DNA of 35,122 nt from IMG/VR virus record IMGVR_UViG_3300023196_002073, positions 1 through 35,122 of that record, one strand, 5' to 3'. Source of the DNA: a virus. This document shows, piece after piece, positions 12,573 to 20,941 of the stretch. A program made the position numbers and the translations under genes. Under the pieces are notes generated by a model. The model was given only the letters and a program-made list of their open reading frames with translations, had not been told where the DNA came from and did not search any database. Position 1 is the first letter of the stretch, and each line of letters starts with the position of its first letter.

Positions 12573-13010
12573 ATGGATAAAGAAATGAGATTTATACGGA
12601 TAGAAGAGATACAGATTCGTAAGCTTGCTAATAAGATTAAGGATGCTTCATCAAATGATGATAGTATTATATACGAGTTGGAAGGTTATGCTATCGACAT
12701 GATAGAAGGATACCTAATTGGTAGATTTGATATAGATAATATATTCAGTCAGAAGGGTTCTAAACGAAGTCCTACCTTAGTACGAATCACAATAGATATG
12801 ATATTATGCATGTTATTCGAAAGGTTAAACTCAAATGAGATGCCGATTAAATTAGCTGAGAGATGTGAGAACAATACTAAATGGTTAGAGAAGGTTGCAG
12901 CAGGTAAGATACCAACAAATCTACCTTTGTTAAATCCTAAGTTTAACTCAACTACTCAAATGCAGATGACATCTAGTCCGGCATTCAACAATATAGACAA
13001 TACAGATTAA
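12573..13010 (+). CDS. Mu gp36-like head-tail adaptor, 145 aa
   Basis: The layout matches the Mu gp36/DUF1320 family: an N-terminal helical start (IRIEEIQIRKLANKIKDASS), then AIDMIEGYLIGRFDIDNIFS, SPTLVRITIDMILCMLFERL and finally KWLEKVAAGKIPTNLPLLNP. The last follows the typical 'W...VA.G...L' ending. These proteins form the connector ring beneath the portal. The gene sits between terL and the portal. In Mu the order differs, but the same set of genes clusters together. Assigned by pattern, not by a search. Confidence 0.65.
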   Translation: MDKEMRFIRIEEIQIRKLANKIKDASSNDDSIIYELEGYAIDMIEGYLIGRFDIDNIFSQKGSKRSPTLVRITIDMILCMLFERLNSNEMPIKLAERCENNTKWLEKVAAGKIPTNLPLLNPKFNSTTQMQMTSSPAFNNIDNTD

Positions 13011-13012
13011 TT

Positions 13013-14251
13013 ATGACAGATAATAGAAACAAACAGTTGATGGCTCTTAAAACCCTTGCATCAGAGCATGATACAACTAAGAATACCTTGCTTAAGTATA
13101 AGAATGCTAAGAATGCTGCTCAGAGCGTACTACATCCTAATAGATATGCTTGGTTGGAATTGATTTATGATATTAGACATGATGCTCATTTGTTTAACCT
13201 AGTTAAGATACGTAAAGCAGCTATAACAGGATTAGACTTTTCATTGACTAAAGCGAATGGTAACATCGATGATAAGACAACATTGTTATTCGAAGGGGTA
13301 TGGTTCAAGAAATTCTTAAACTATGCATTAGACGCTATATTCTACGGTAACTCATTGATAGAGTTCTTCATAGATTCAAAAGGTGAATTAGATTGTGAAC
13401 TTATACCAAGGGAGAATGTTATACCTGAGCGACAAGAGCTTAAGACTTTACCACATAGTATCCAAGGAGATATTGATTATACAGCTCCTATATATTATAA
13501 TCATTTAGTAGAGGTTAACAACAATTATGATAAGTATGACTTAGGTGACTATATCACAGTATGTAGAAATGTATTACTAAAAGGTGAATCTGTTAATAAT
13601 AATTCGCAACATATTGAAACGTTCGCTCAAGCAATTATACTTGCTACAACAGATGAATCTGACCCTGTAGCATTGGGTAATATTATGGCTAATCTTGATA
13701 ACATCCGTAGAAACAGTAAGATGTTGAAGAATAGTCAAACAGAGATAGAATTTATAACAGCCGATAACTCATCAGCAGCAGCAGGTCTATATAAAGACTT
13801 CATGAAAATGATGAATGATGAGAATAGTAAAGCTATCGCTGGTGGAACAATGATAACTGATGATGGTAGTTCTAAGAGTCAATCAGATAATCACATGTTG
13901 AATGCGATGTCCAGGACTAAATCAGATATATCATTTATTGAGACTATCATTAAGAATGAGTTAATACCTGTTCTTAAGAATTTAAACCTTATTACAACCA
14001 AAGGAATTAAGTATAACTTTAATGAACCTGAGATACAAACAATTGAGCAGAAGGTTGATGTAGATAGGTTCTTAATAGAGAACTTCAAAGTTAAAGATAT
14101 TAACTACTTTATCAAGAGGTACGGAACAGAGTTGGAATACTTAGACGAGATTGAAGAAGATGAAGAGGTTGAAAGCTTTAAGCAAGAATTAAAGTTAGCT
14201 AAGAAGAAGTCTGATAGGTATGATATAAATTTAAGTTTAACTGATGTTTAG
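13013..14251 (+). CDS. Portal protein, Mu gp29 (DUF935)-like, 412 aa
   Basis: Position, size and pattern fit a portal. The N-terminal half contains LIYDIRHDAHLFNLVKIRKA and DAIFYGNSLIEFFIDSKGEL followed by IPRENVIPER, the typical wing region. The centre has TAPIYYNHLVEVNNNYDKYD, and the second half has FITADNSSAAAGLYKDFMKM and IAGGTMITDDGSSKSQSDNH, reminiscent of the conserved central part of DUF935 portals. The C terminus is acidic (EYLDEIEEDEEVE). Twelve copies would form the vertex channel for DNA. Its start follows the adaptor stop by two bases. Confidence 0.75.
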   Translation: MTDNRNKQLMALKTLASEHDTTKNTLLKYKNAKNAAQSVLHPNRYAWLELIYDIRHDAHLFNLVKIRKAAITGLDFSLTKANGNIDDKTTLLFEGVWFKKFLNYALDAIFYGNSLIEFFIDSKGELDCELIPRENVIPERQELKTLPHSIQGDIDYTAPIYYNHLVEVNNNYDKYDLGDYITVCRNVLLKGESVNNNSQHIETFAQAIILATTDESDPVALGNIMANLDNIRRNSKMLKNSQTEIEFITADNSSAAAGLYKDFMKMMNDENSKAIAGGTMITDDGSSKSQSDNHMLNAMSRTKSDISFIETIIKNELIPVLKNLNLITTKGIKYNFNEPEIQTIEQKVDVDRFLIENFKVKDINYFIKRYGTELEYLDEIEEDEEVESFKQELKLAKKKSDRYDINLSLTDV

Positions 14252-14280
14252 TATTATGTATAATAAACTGTAGTAATGCT

Positions 14281-14398
14281 ATGCTCACTTTTGTTTTATT
14301 ACTATTTAGAGACAGTAAATGAGCAAAGCCGCAGTATGACTGGGATACAGAGCTTTTTTTTATGCATCCTTGATACTGAGCAACTTACGCATAACTAA
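14281..14398 (+). ncRNA. Structured intergenic element, copy B (118 nt, two variable loops)
   Basis: Second copy of the element at 3101-3218, at a constant offset of 11,180 bases with no gaps. Conserved stems are TGCTCA/TGAGCA (14282-14287/14320-14325, perfect), TTACT/AGTAA (14299-14303/14314-14318), AAGC/GCTT before a long T tract, and TATGC/GCATA (14361-14365/14389-14393). The two variable segments differ from copy A, yet again match each other: CAGTAT (14332-14337) with ATACTG (14373-14378), and GGAT (14343-14346) with ATCC (14366-14369). It lies between the portal stop (14251) and ATG 14414 and could end or modulate transcription there. Confidence 0.65.
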
Positions 14399-14413
14399 CT
14401 ATAAATTAACAAC

Positions 14414-14836
14414 ATGGGGAAGACAGCAAATTATAATATACGAATTAAGAACCTTGATGCAATCCTAGCCGGGAACGGTTTAAAGGTTATCAAAGATGCA
14501 TCGCGAATGTATCATTTATTAATGTTAAGAAATATTCGAAAGTTTTCTAAAACAGGTAGACTCAAAGGTTCATGGAAGTTTGAATTATATGATAACTCTT
14601 CAGCATCAGTATATTCCAATCTTCCTTATGCAAGGTCTCAGGATAAAGGGGCTAAAATTAAGATAACCAAGAAGATGCGAAATTACGCATGGTATAAATA
14701 TAGTCGGACTAAGAATAAGATGTGGAAAGCGATAGCTATAACTAAGAAGAAGTATATCAAGCTACCTGCAAAAGGTTATTCAAAAGTTAATCTAAAGATA
14801 ATAAAAAAATTCATAGAGTCGAAATGGGGAAAATGA
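14414..14836 (+). CDS. gpG/gp10-like virion morphogenesis protein, first paralogue, 140 aa
   Basis: The ending LKGSWKF followed by SSASVYSNLPYARSQDKGAK is the hallmark of the Mu gpG / HK97 gp10 neck-tail family: a 'G.L..SW' stretch, then 'VYS..PYA...E.G'. The C terminus (KMRNYAWYKYSRTKNKMWKA; IKLPAKGYSKVN) is closely similar to the next gene. Proteins of this family help join tail to head. The leader follows structured element B, and its end overlaps the paralogue by 13 bases. Confidence 0.65.
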   Translation: MGKTANYNIRIKNLDAILAGNGLKVIKDASRMYHLLMLRNIRKFSKTGRLKGSWKFELYDNSSASVYSNLPYARSQDKGAKIKITKKMRNYAWYKYSRTKNKMWKAIAITKKKYIKLPAKGYSKVNLKIIKKFIESKWGK

Positions 14837-15258
14837 AAGTAAAGTTAAAAGGAGTTGATAGGTTGTTACGAGATTTGAAAAGGTCTTTAACTAAGATACC
14901 AATCATAGCTGCTAACGAGTATAAAAAAGAGATTGTTAAGAACCTTCAACCATCCAGAAAGACAGGCGCATTAAGCAAGTCATGGAAGGTTAAGAAATCG
15001 TTAACAAAGGCAAACGTATCAAGTGATTTACCATATGCAGCCATTCAGAATTACGGAGGTCGCATTAGAATTACTGATAAGATGCGTAATAAGATGTGGG
15101 CATTGTATAAGGAGTTTAGACTACCTGTATATAAGGCTATAGCTACTACAAAAAATTCACATGTAGTAATACCTGCAAAAGGGTATCTAAATGTTGATAG
15201 AAAGAAGATAATGCGCAAAGTAGATATAACATTAAACAAAATAACAACAAGAATATGA
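14824..15258 (+). CDS. gpG/gp10-like virion morphogenesis protein, second paralogue, 144 aa
   Basis: Shares the ordered blocks of the preceding protein: TGALSKSWKVK, SSDLPYAAIQNYGGRIRITD, KMRNKMWALYKE, YKAIATTKNSHVVIPAKGYL. The N-terminal part (MKVKLKGVDRLLRDLKRSLT) is the usual long helix of the family. In this copy the family pattern 'PYA..QN.GG.I' is better preserved than in the first. Two different neck/tail-completion rings, or one ring and one chaperone, could result from this tandem duplication. Confidence 0.68.
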   Translation: MGKMKVKLKGVDRLLRDLKRSLTKIPIIAANEYKKEIVKNLQPSRKTGALSKSWKVKKSLTKANVSSDLPYAAIQNYGGRIRITDKMRNKMWALYKEFRLPVYKAIATTKNSHVVIPAKGYLNVDRKKIMRKVDITLNKITTRI

Positions 15259-15812
15259 TAGACATACGAGATGCAGATGCATACATTTACCATTTTTTCG
15301 AGACCTACATTACAACATGTTTACCTGAGGTTCACTCAGTAGACCTTTTCTTCAATCAGTTTGAAGAGGAAGACGCTGGTGAAGTTGATGCAAGGACTAA
15401 CCCAAAGATAGGTATCCTTATAAATGAGCATGAAGACATGGCTAAAGGTACGCTTGGTAGAATTCAGACATTTATTGGAACAGTTACATTGTTTATAGGT
15501 ATAGACATTACTGACAATTTTACCAGTGATTCAAGCTTAAAGGAGCAGAACCTAGCGTATTTAAACCTATTAGGGGATATATACCTTCAGTTGTCAGCTA
15601 TAAGCTCTTACGACCTTCCTGACGACCTTAAGAACGATACATTCATGATTAATAATGTTAAGCGTACTAGGAAAGCTTCTGCAACAAATAGTGGCGATGT
15701 TAAAGTTAGTCAGATTGACTTTCAATTCATCGTACAAGATAATACAAGATATAAAGCCCCTATTACAGGATTTGTAGATAGTATAGACTTGACTATAAAT
15801 ATACCAACATAG
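15255..15812 (+). CDS. Tail-terminator/tail-completion candidate, 185 aa
   Basis: Begins MIDIRDADAYIYHFFETYIT and overlaps the previous stop by four bases (ATGA). The body alternates predicted strands (KIGILINEHEDMAKG; IQTFIGTVTLFIGIDITDNF; KVSQIDFQFIVQD), the alpha/beta pattern of phage tail-terminator proteins. Such proteins cap the tail tube and sheath before joining to the head. Family membership is inferred mainly from position after the gpG-like pair; the sequence alone is not diagnostic. Confidence 0.45.
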   Translation: MIDIRDADAYIYHFFETYITTCLPEVHSVDLFFNQFEEEDAGEVDARTNPKIGILINEHEDMAKGTLGRIQTFIGTVTLFIGIDITDNFTSDSSLKEQNLAYLNLLGDIYLQLSAISSYDLPDDLKNDTFMINNVKRTRKASATNSGDVKVSQIDFQFIVQDNTRYKAPITGFVDSIDLTINIPT

Positions 15813-15817
15813 AAACA

Positions 15818-16519
15818 ATGGATAATATCATGTTAGAAGAGTTATTAACATTAATACTCTCATTAGATAAGTATGTACAATTAGCTATACTATTAATCGT
15901 AGTATTACCTACTTTCGTATTTTACAAATTGTCAAAGAATCCTGAACTAAGGAGGGACTTTTTCAAATGGTTTAGAAGTCATAAAGTTGATACAACATAT
16001 AGCGTTCGAGACCATGAGATATTCATAAGCAAGCCTATCTACAAGTTGATGATTAGTAATATATCGTTTAACAAAGATATTAAGAACTCTGTATTCAGAA
16101 TAATACTTAACAACAAGGTTGACATAACTATAGATGCATTGAAAGACTTTGTATCAGAGGACTTTACAGACGTTACCGATATTGAAGCAAGGATGAACTC
16201 TTTCATAAGTAGTACCGTATCTATATACGAGACTGTTATAAAAGATAAATTATTAACAATGTATCATGATGAAGATGGTTCACATTTGTATAAATATTTA
16301 TACGAATCTAAATTTAAACATTTTCACAATACAAATATTACGTATACTATTAAAGGCGTAATGGGTTTGGCAAATTCAAGGATTAGTAATAACCAAAAGT
16401 TGTATCTATTTTCAGGATACATTAAGACAGCCTTAGACATGGCTATTGTAGATTGTGAAAAGGAGTTCGATAAGCTTAATGGTGAATTGAATCCGTACAA
16501 TGATAGATGGCATAGGTAA
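15818..16519 (+). CDS. Membrane-anchored hypothetical protein, 233 aa
   Basis: One strongly hydrophobic helix near the N terminus (residues 21-38, LAILLIVVLPTFVFYKLS) is followed by a basic stop-transfer (KNPELRRDFFKWFRSHK) and about 180 soluble, mostly helical residues. The topology suggests a protein held in the inner membrane with a cytoplasmic body. It is unusual inside a structural gene block, between a tail-completion gene and a baseplate gene. No virion family is recognised. It may act in assembly, lysis or exclusion; no specific motif decides. Confidence 0.55.
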   Translation: MDNIMLEELLTLILSLDKYVQLAILLIVVLPTFVFYKLSKNPELRRDFFKWFRSHKVDTTYSVRDHEIFISKPIYKLMISNISFNKDIKNSVFRIILNNKVDITIDALKDFVSEDFTDVTDIEARMNSFISSTVSIYETVIKDKLLTMYHDEDGSHLYKYLYESKFKHFHNTNITYTIKGVMGLANSRISNNQKLYLFSGYIKTALDMAIVDCEKEFDKLNGELNPYNDRWHR

Positions 16520-16534
16520 TAAAATATAAACAAT

Positions 16535-16831
16535 ATGAGATTAGATTTTGCATCAAATGATGATAATACGTTGTTAATTCAGAATGGTGATTTTGTTATT
16601 CAGAATTCAGAGTTAACTCAAGCTAAACGAATTATATATATGCATAAAGGTGAGCTTAGACAATACCCTTTATTAGGCGTTGGTATAGAGTCGTTTATTG
16701 GTTCGTCAATATACCCTACAATACTTTATAACCTTGTTGATTCTGAGTTGACTAAAGATGATTTGGTAGCGGATGAAAAAGAATTAACAATAACAGATAA
16801 TTCAGTTGACATTCAAATAAAAATGAAATAA
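16535..16831 (+). CDS. gp25/gpW-like baseplate wedge protein, 98 aa
   Basis: The central pattern GDFVIQNSELTQAKRIIYMH then KGELRQYPLLGVGIESFIGS, followed by a helical pair, matches the T4 gp25/P2 gpW lysozyme-like baseplate fold ('...q.i...l.t..GE....P..G..i......'). These subunits sit at the inner baseplate and connect to the sheath. It is shorter than T4 gp25, but similar in size to versions in Bacteroidota phages. It opens the baseplate/fibre block. Confidence 0.6.
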   Translation: MRLDFASNDDNTLLIQNGDFVIQNSELTQAKRIIYMHKGELRQYPLLGVGIESFIGSSIYPTILYNLVDSELTKDDLVADEKELTITDNSVDIQIKMK

Positions 16832-16832
16832 T

Positions 16833-19124
16833 ATGAGTATATATGACGATTTAAGATTTGATATAAATGATAAAATTAAATTAAATGGTTTAAGAGAGAT
16901 AACAGGTACTGTTCTTAATGCGCCAATGATTGAAACTGTTGATGTCATGGAAGCAAGAGATATCAAATCTTTCAATCAAGAGTCATCACCAATCGGAACA
17001 GTTATCGGTGACTTCTGGTATAAACCAAGTACGAATGCTTTGTACAGATGGACAGGTTCAGCATGGGAGTTATACGATTTTACAGGTAATGTACCTGTTT
17101 CACCAGTACCCCCTCAAGATTGGGTTGATTACAATCCTCAGGCTTCAGTACCTCCTCAGTTATTAGGTAGAAGTTGGTTCGATTTGAATTCTGATGCATT
17201 TTCAGTATTTGGAGATTTAGAAGGTAATGAGGTAAGTAGACTAGGTAGACAATTACGAACTAATGTTATAAATGGTGAATCCTTTAATCTAGTTCCTGGG
17301 CATGTAGTTAAGATAGTTGGTTTAAATGGTGATATACCTGTTGTAAAACTTGCTCAAGCTAACTCTATTGAGTCTGCTAGAACAACTATAGGTATGATTA
17401 AAGGTACTATACTACCTGGTGAGAATGGTATATTAGCTATTCTTGACGATGTTATAAATGTTGATACATCATTGTTACAAGTTAATGACTCTATATTTTT
17501 AGACCCTCATGTAGCAGGTGGATTCACAGCTATAGAACCTTCTGCGCCCCATTATGCAGTAGCGATTGGTTTCGTAGGGGTTGTTTCTGTTACAGGAGCT
17601 GTCGCAGTACGATTTGGTGGATTTCAAGGTAATGATACTGGTACAAATGCTCAAGGTATTATCAATAATATAATTACGCAGACTCATAATGTAGACATAG
17701 ATACAGATGGCGTAAATATTTGGGCTGATGTAACTAATGAAGTTGAACCAACAGAGAACTTACCATTTATGATGAATGAGAAGTTATACTACTTAGATAC
17801 TACAACCAATACAGGAGCAGGTGGAGCAGCAAGAGTTATAATACCTCCAGGAGCATCCGCAACAGAAAAGCAAGTATCATTTGTTTATATTGAACTAGTT
17901 GGTGAAGTACCTACGTTAAAAGTGGCTACAACTGAACCTAATCTAGCTCAAATTGCTAAGGTATGTAGAGTTGTTGCATTTGATGCTACTAGAACTCAAT
18001 CTGATGGTAGAATATTTGGATATAGACGTATCAATAATGCTATTACCAACAATGGACAAGGTTTAATAGAGGATGCTTTGGATAACATTAGAGAGAAACT
18101 TGGTTCAAATTGGACCAGTGGACAGGATGCAACGACAACAATTGATAATACTCAGATTAGAGTAGCATTAACAGCAGGACAAGGTAGACAATTTAGAAGA
18201 AGTTCAACTCCATTATTCGATGGTTTAAATTATCTTATATTTAATGATAACTCGAACCAACAAACGTATGCAGCTAGTACTAACTTAATTGATATTTCAG
18301 AAACAGCATTAGGTGAAACTTTAAATACAAATTGTTACTATAATATTAGATTATTTTATCACTTGAATTCAAATGGTTTTGGAAATGATATAATTGCAAC
18401 TAGACCGCTTGGTAAATATTCAAATATAGCAGAAGCAGTATTAGATGTGAGTAATTTTACAGTCAATGTAAACGATGTATCAATTGAAGAAGAGATATAC
18501 CCATTATACGATGTTGTTATTCAACGAAGTGGAGGTGGTTCAACAATTACTTTAGCTCAATTAACTGATTTGAGAACTAAAATTGCTGGTGGAATCGGTG
18601 GCGGTGGAGCATCTGGTGGAGGTGGAACTGACGATAAGGTTAGGATATCTGCAACAGATACAACTAATGATTACCTTGGAGCTAAGATAGTTGCAGGTGA
18701 TAACATTACGTTAACTACTTTGAACCCCGGAGCTAATGAAACAATTGAAGTATCAAGCGCAGCATCTGCCGAAAATATTTATAGAGGTGGATTTTGGTGG
18801 AGTTTGTTGAACAAAGTTGATGAGAATATATTAGCTGATAATTTAAATCGAACGCAAATCTATTTAGATGGTTCAGGTACAGTTACAAAGATTCAAATTA
18901 GGATTGATGACATTGGTACTAATCCGAATGGGGTAGCTATTAACTTCATTATTAATGGTTTAGATTTATTAACAAGTAATTATAGCTTATCACAAGGTTT
19001 GAATGAGTTAACAGTTTTTCAAAATAATACTTTTACAGATAATCAAGAGATTCAGCTAGCTGTTCGAATAGGTTCAGGTGATGATAACATTGGTGATGGT
19101 TACATAAAAATATTTACAGAATGA
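16833..19124 (+). CDS. Large tail-fibre/baseplate protein, 763 aa
   Basis: The longest gene here. Residues 1-110 contain a phage-fibre attachment-like region with GDFWYKPSTNALYRWTGSAW, a motif common near the N terminus of fibre proteins. The middle is beta-rich and low in charge. A glycine hinge (GGIGGGGASGGGG, about residues 583-597) leads to LGAKIVAGDNITLTTLNPGA, a motif frequent in trimeric fibre shafts, and to a C-terminal domain of about 140 residues (IYRGGFWWSLLNKVDENILA onwards), the probable receptor-binding tip. Its stop overlaps the next start by four bases. Confidence 0.7.
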   Translation: MSIYDDLRFDINDKIKLNGLREITGTVLNAPMIETVDVMEARDIKSFNQESSPIGTVIGDFWYKPSTNALYRWTGSAWELYDFTGNVPVSPVPPQDWVDYNPQASVPPQLLGRSWFDLNSDAFSVFGDLEGNEVSRLGRQLRTNVINGESFNLVPGHVVKIVGLNGDIPVVKLAQANSIESARTTIGMIKGTILPGENGILAILDDVINVDTSLLQVNDSIFLDPHVAGGFTAIEPSAPHYAVAIGFVGVVSVTGAVAVRFGGFQGNDTGTNAQGIINNIITQTHNVDIDTDGVNIWADVTNEVEPTENLPFMMNEKLYYLDTTTNTGAGGAARVIIPPGASATEKQVSFVYIELVGEVPTLKVATTEPNLAQIAKVCRVVAFDATRTQSDGRIFGYRRINNAITNNGQGLIEDALDNIREKLGSNWTSGQDATTTIDNTQIRVALTAGQGRQFRRSSTPLFDGLNYLIFNDNSNQQTYAASTNLIDISETALGETLNTNCYYNIRLFYHLNSNGFGNDIIATRPLGKYSNIAEAVLDVSNFTVNVNDVSIEEEIYPLYDVVIQRSGGGSTITLAQLTDLRTKIAGGIGGGGASGGGGTDDKVRISATDTTNDYLGAKIVAGDNITLTTLNPGANETIEVSSAASAENIYRGGFWWSLLNKVDENILADNLNRTQIYLDGSGTVTKIQIRIDDIGTNPNGVAINFIINGLDLLTSNYSLSQGLNELTVFQNNTFTDNQEIQLAVRIGSGDDNIGDGYIKIFTE

Positions 19125-19843
19125 TTATAGAAAGTAGATTAAATACGTACATACTACCATCCGATTTTGTACCGGCAGGTGGAACAGTTTTAGACTTACA
19201 ATATAACAATTCTAATATTGATATTTCAGATGTACCTAAAGTTATAACAGCTAATGGAGCAGAGGTTTATACGGATGGGAGATATGGTGAGTTGTTATCT
19301 GCAAGGAATTTTACAGGTACTCAATACGATAGCTGGGTTAATACAGTTGAATATGACAAATATACTGTATCAGGTTGGATTAAACATATAACTAATACTG
19401 ATGAATTATCGTTTTTAATAAATAATGATAATAAATTAAATGTAGCAGATTTTTATGGTACAACCGCTGTAGGTATTACATCTAATGTATTAGTTATCAT
19501 ATGGGATAAAGATAATGGAACTACTTTTGGGGGTGGTTTTTTAATTTTAGATGCTGTTGATGCAAAATGGGCTCACATAGCTGTTTCTTTGGACTCCATT
19601 AACAAAACTGTTGCTATAAAAGTAAATAATAAGTTCTATGATGAATCAAATTTAGTAGGGAATGCATCCGTATCTGTAGATACAAGTAGAATACAGCCAT
19701 TTACAGTTAATACTGTTGTTTCTGGATATAGTCCATCCAGCCCTAGATTTCCAAATTGTAACATTTACAACGTTAAGGTTCGCAATTACTTAATATCGAA
19801 TGAAGAATTAAAAGCTGAATTTAAAAAATATCCAAAAATATGA
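19121..19843 (+). CDS. LamG/concanavalin-like lectin-domain tail protein, 240 aa
   Basis: The pattern of a LamG-type jelly roll is visible: GAEVYTDGRYGELLSARNFT, then YTVSGWIKHITNTDELSFLI, KWAHIAVSLDSINKTVAIKV, and finally CNIYNVKVRNYLISNEELKA, the usual closing strand 'i.n.kiyn..Ls..Ei'. The domain typically binds surface sugars. It follows the large fibre gene with an ATGA overlap, and probably contributes a receptor-binding module at the distal tail. Confidence 0.65.
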   Translation: MIIESRLNTYILPSDFVPAGGTVLDLQYNNSNIDISDVPKVITANGAEVYTDGRYGELLSARNFTGTQYDSWVNTVEYDKYTVSGWIKHITNTDELSFLINNDNKLNVADFYGTTAVGITSNVLVIIWDKDNGTTFGGGFLILDAVDAKWAHIAVSLDSINKTVAIKVNNKFYDESNLVGNASVSVDTSRIQPFTVNTVVSGYSPSSPRFPNCNIYNVKVRNYLISNEELKAEFKKYPKI

Positions 19844-20424
19844 ATTTAATCAATAAAGACAATTACAAAATAAGTACAATATTTGGAAATGGTTCAAACA
19901 ATTCTAAATTAAAGTTTGCTATTATATCTGATGAACTAGTATCTGAGATAGAAGGTTTGTACTATCAAGATGGTACGTATACTGATGAGGAAGGTATAGA
20001 ACAGCCTAACATGGTCAATCTTAATTTAATTGATTCAATAATTTATCAGGAAGTTGACGGACAATTGTTTGATGAGGTATCAAGTATTAATTACAAAGCT
20101 ACTCAACCTCAAATAGATACGTATCTTGAGAACCAAGCTGCAACAGCTAACTATGAGTTTTTTGAAGGAGGGTATAAGTATAGAATAACTATTGATGATT
20201 TCGACAGATACTCTCATGCTGGATATGGTGACTTCACAGACTTTTGCAAAGTTAATCCCGACATAAAGTTAATCGGTTGGAATAAGGTAAATGGTTCAAT
20301 CGTTCTACATAGTGAGATATTCTTAAATGATATATCGGATGAACATTTGAACATGATTAATAATGATGTATATACGGATACAACTGATAAGGTATTTACA
20401 TTGCAAATAAATTTAGATTTTTAA
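19840..20424 (+). CDS. Tail/baseplate-associated hypothetical protein, 194 aa
   Basis: Begins MNLINKDNYKISTIFGNGSN; starts with an ATGA overlap with the lectin-domain gene. The acidic centre (YYQDGTYTDEEGIEQPNMVN) and beta-rich remainder (GGYKYRITIDDFDRYSHAGY) fit a structural protein. No family is recognised. Its position inside a tightly coupled run of fibre/baseplate genes makes a virion or fibre-chaperone role likely. Confidence 0.5.
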   Translation: MNLINKDNYKISTIFGNGSNNSKLKFAIISDELVSEIEGLYYQDGTYTDEEGIEQPNMVNLNLIDSIIYQEVDGQLFDEVSSINYKATQPQIDTYLENQAATANYEFFEGGYKYRITIDDFDRYSHAGYGDFTDFCKVNPDIKLIGWNKVNGSIVLHSEIFLNDISDEHLNMINNDVYTDTTDKVFTLQINLDF

Positions 20425-20425
20425 C

Positions 20426-20923
20426 ATGATTGTACAAAAAGAACTTAATGAGACGTTATTTTCATTTATTATCAAATGGTATTCAAGTTTATCGTTTATA
20501 CAACGATTTTTAAATGAGAATAATATTGATGACATGTTATATTTTGATGCTCAACCTGTAGGTACTGAATTTATAGTTACTCCTCCATTGAAAAGAATTG
20601 TTAATAACTCGAAACCATTCATACCTGATTTAGCTCCTTTAGTAATTAAAGCTAAGAAAGAATTTAATCAGAACGTATTCGACTTTATTTTAACATGGTA
20701 TGGAAACTTGCGATATATAAACGTATTCTTATTAGATAATAACATTACTGATTTGAATGAGTTCAGCAAGCTGCCGGTTGGTTACGTACTCAATATAGAC
20801 AGTTCTACAAAAAATAGAGTATCTAATACATTTACTAAAAATAATTACAAAGTATCTACTGGCTCAACATTACCAAAAGGTGATTTCAATGATGACTTTA
20901 ATAATGATTTCAGTATTGATTAA
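20426..20923 (+). CDS. Duplicated LysM/gpX-like tail protein, 165 aa
   Basis: Two related units of about 55 residues: KELNETLFSFIIKWYSSLSF ... QPVGTEFIVTP (residues 5-54) and KEFNQNVFDFILTWYGNLRY ... LPVGYVLNIDS (75-128). Each has 'n.f.fi..wYg.l..i..fl..Nni.d...f...pvG..l.i', the shape of LysM and P2 gpX domains ('D.a...YG......l...N......L..G..L.ip'). gpX-type proteins sit at the tail tip or hub. The acidic Asn-rich end (DFNDDFNNDFSID) is disordered. An internal duplication of this domain is uncommon. Confidence 0.6.
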   Translation: MIVQKELNETLFSFIIKWYSSLSFIQRFLNENNIDDMLYFDAQPVGTEFIVTPPLKRIVNNSKPFIPDLAPLVIKAKKEFNQNVFDFILTWYGNLRYINVFLLDNNITDLNEFSKLPVGYVLNIDSSTKNRVSNTFTKNNYKVSTGSTLPKGDFNDDFNNDFSID

Positions 20924-20941
20924 TAAAATATAAAATAGACT

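Noticed and set aside
3101-14398. The 118-nt repeats as CRISPR repeats, attachment sites or a group I intron
   Set aside because: Only two copies 11 kb apart, no spacers, no integrase, and too short with no group I core (P3-P8) recognised.
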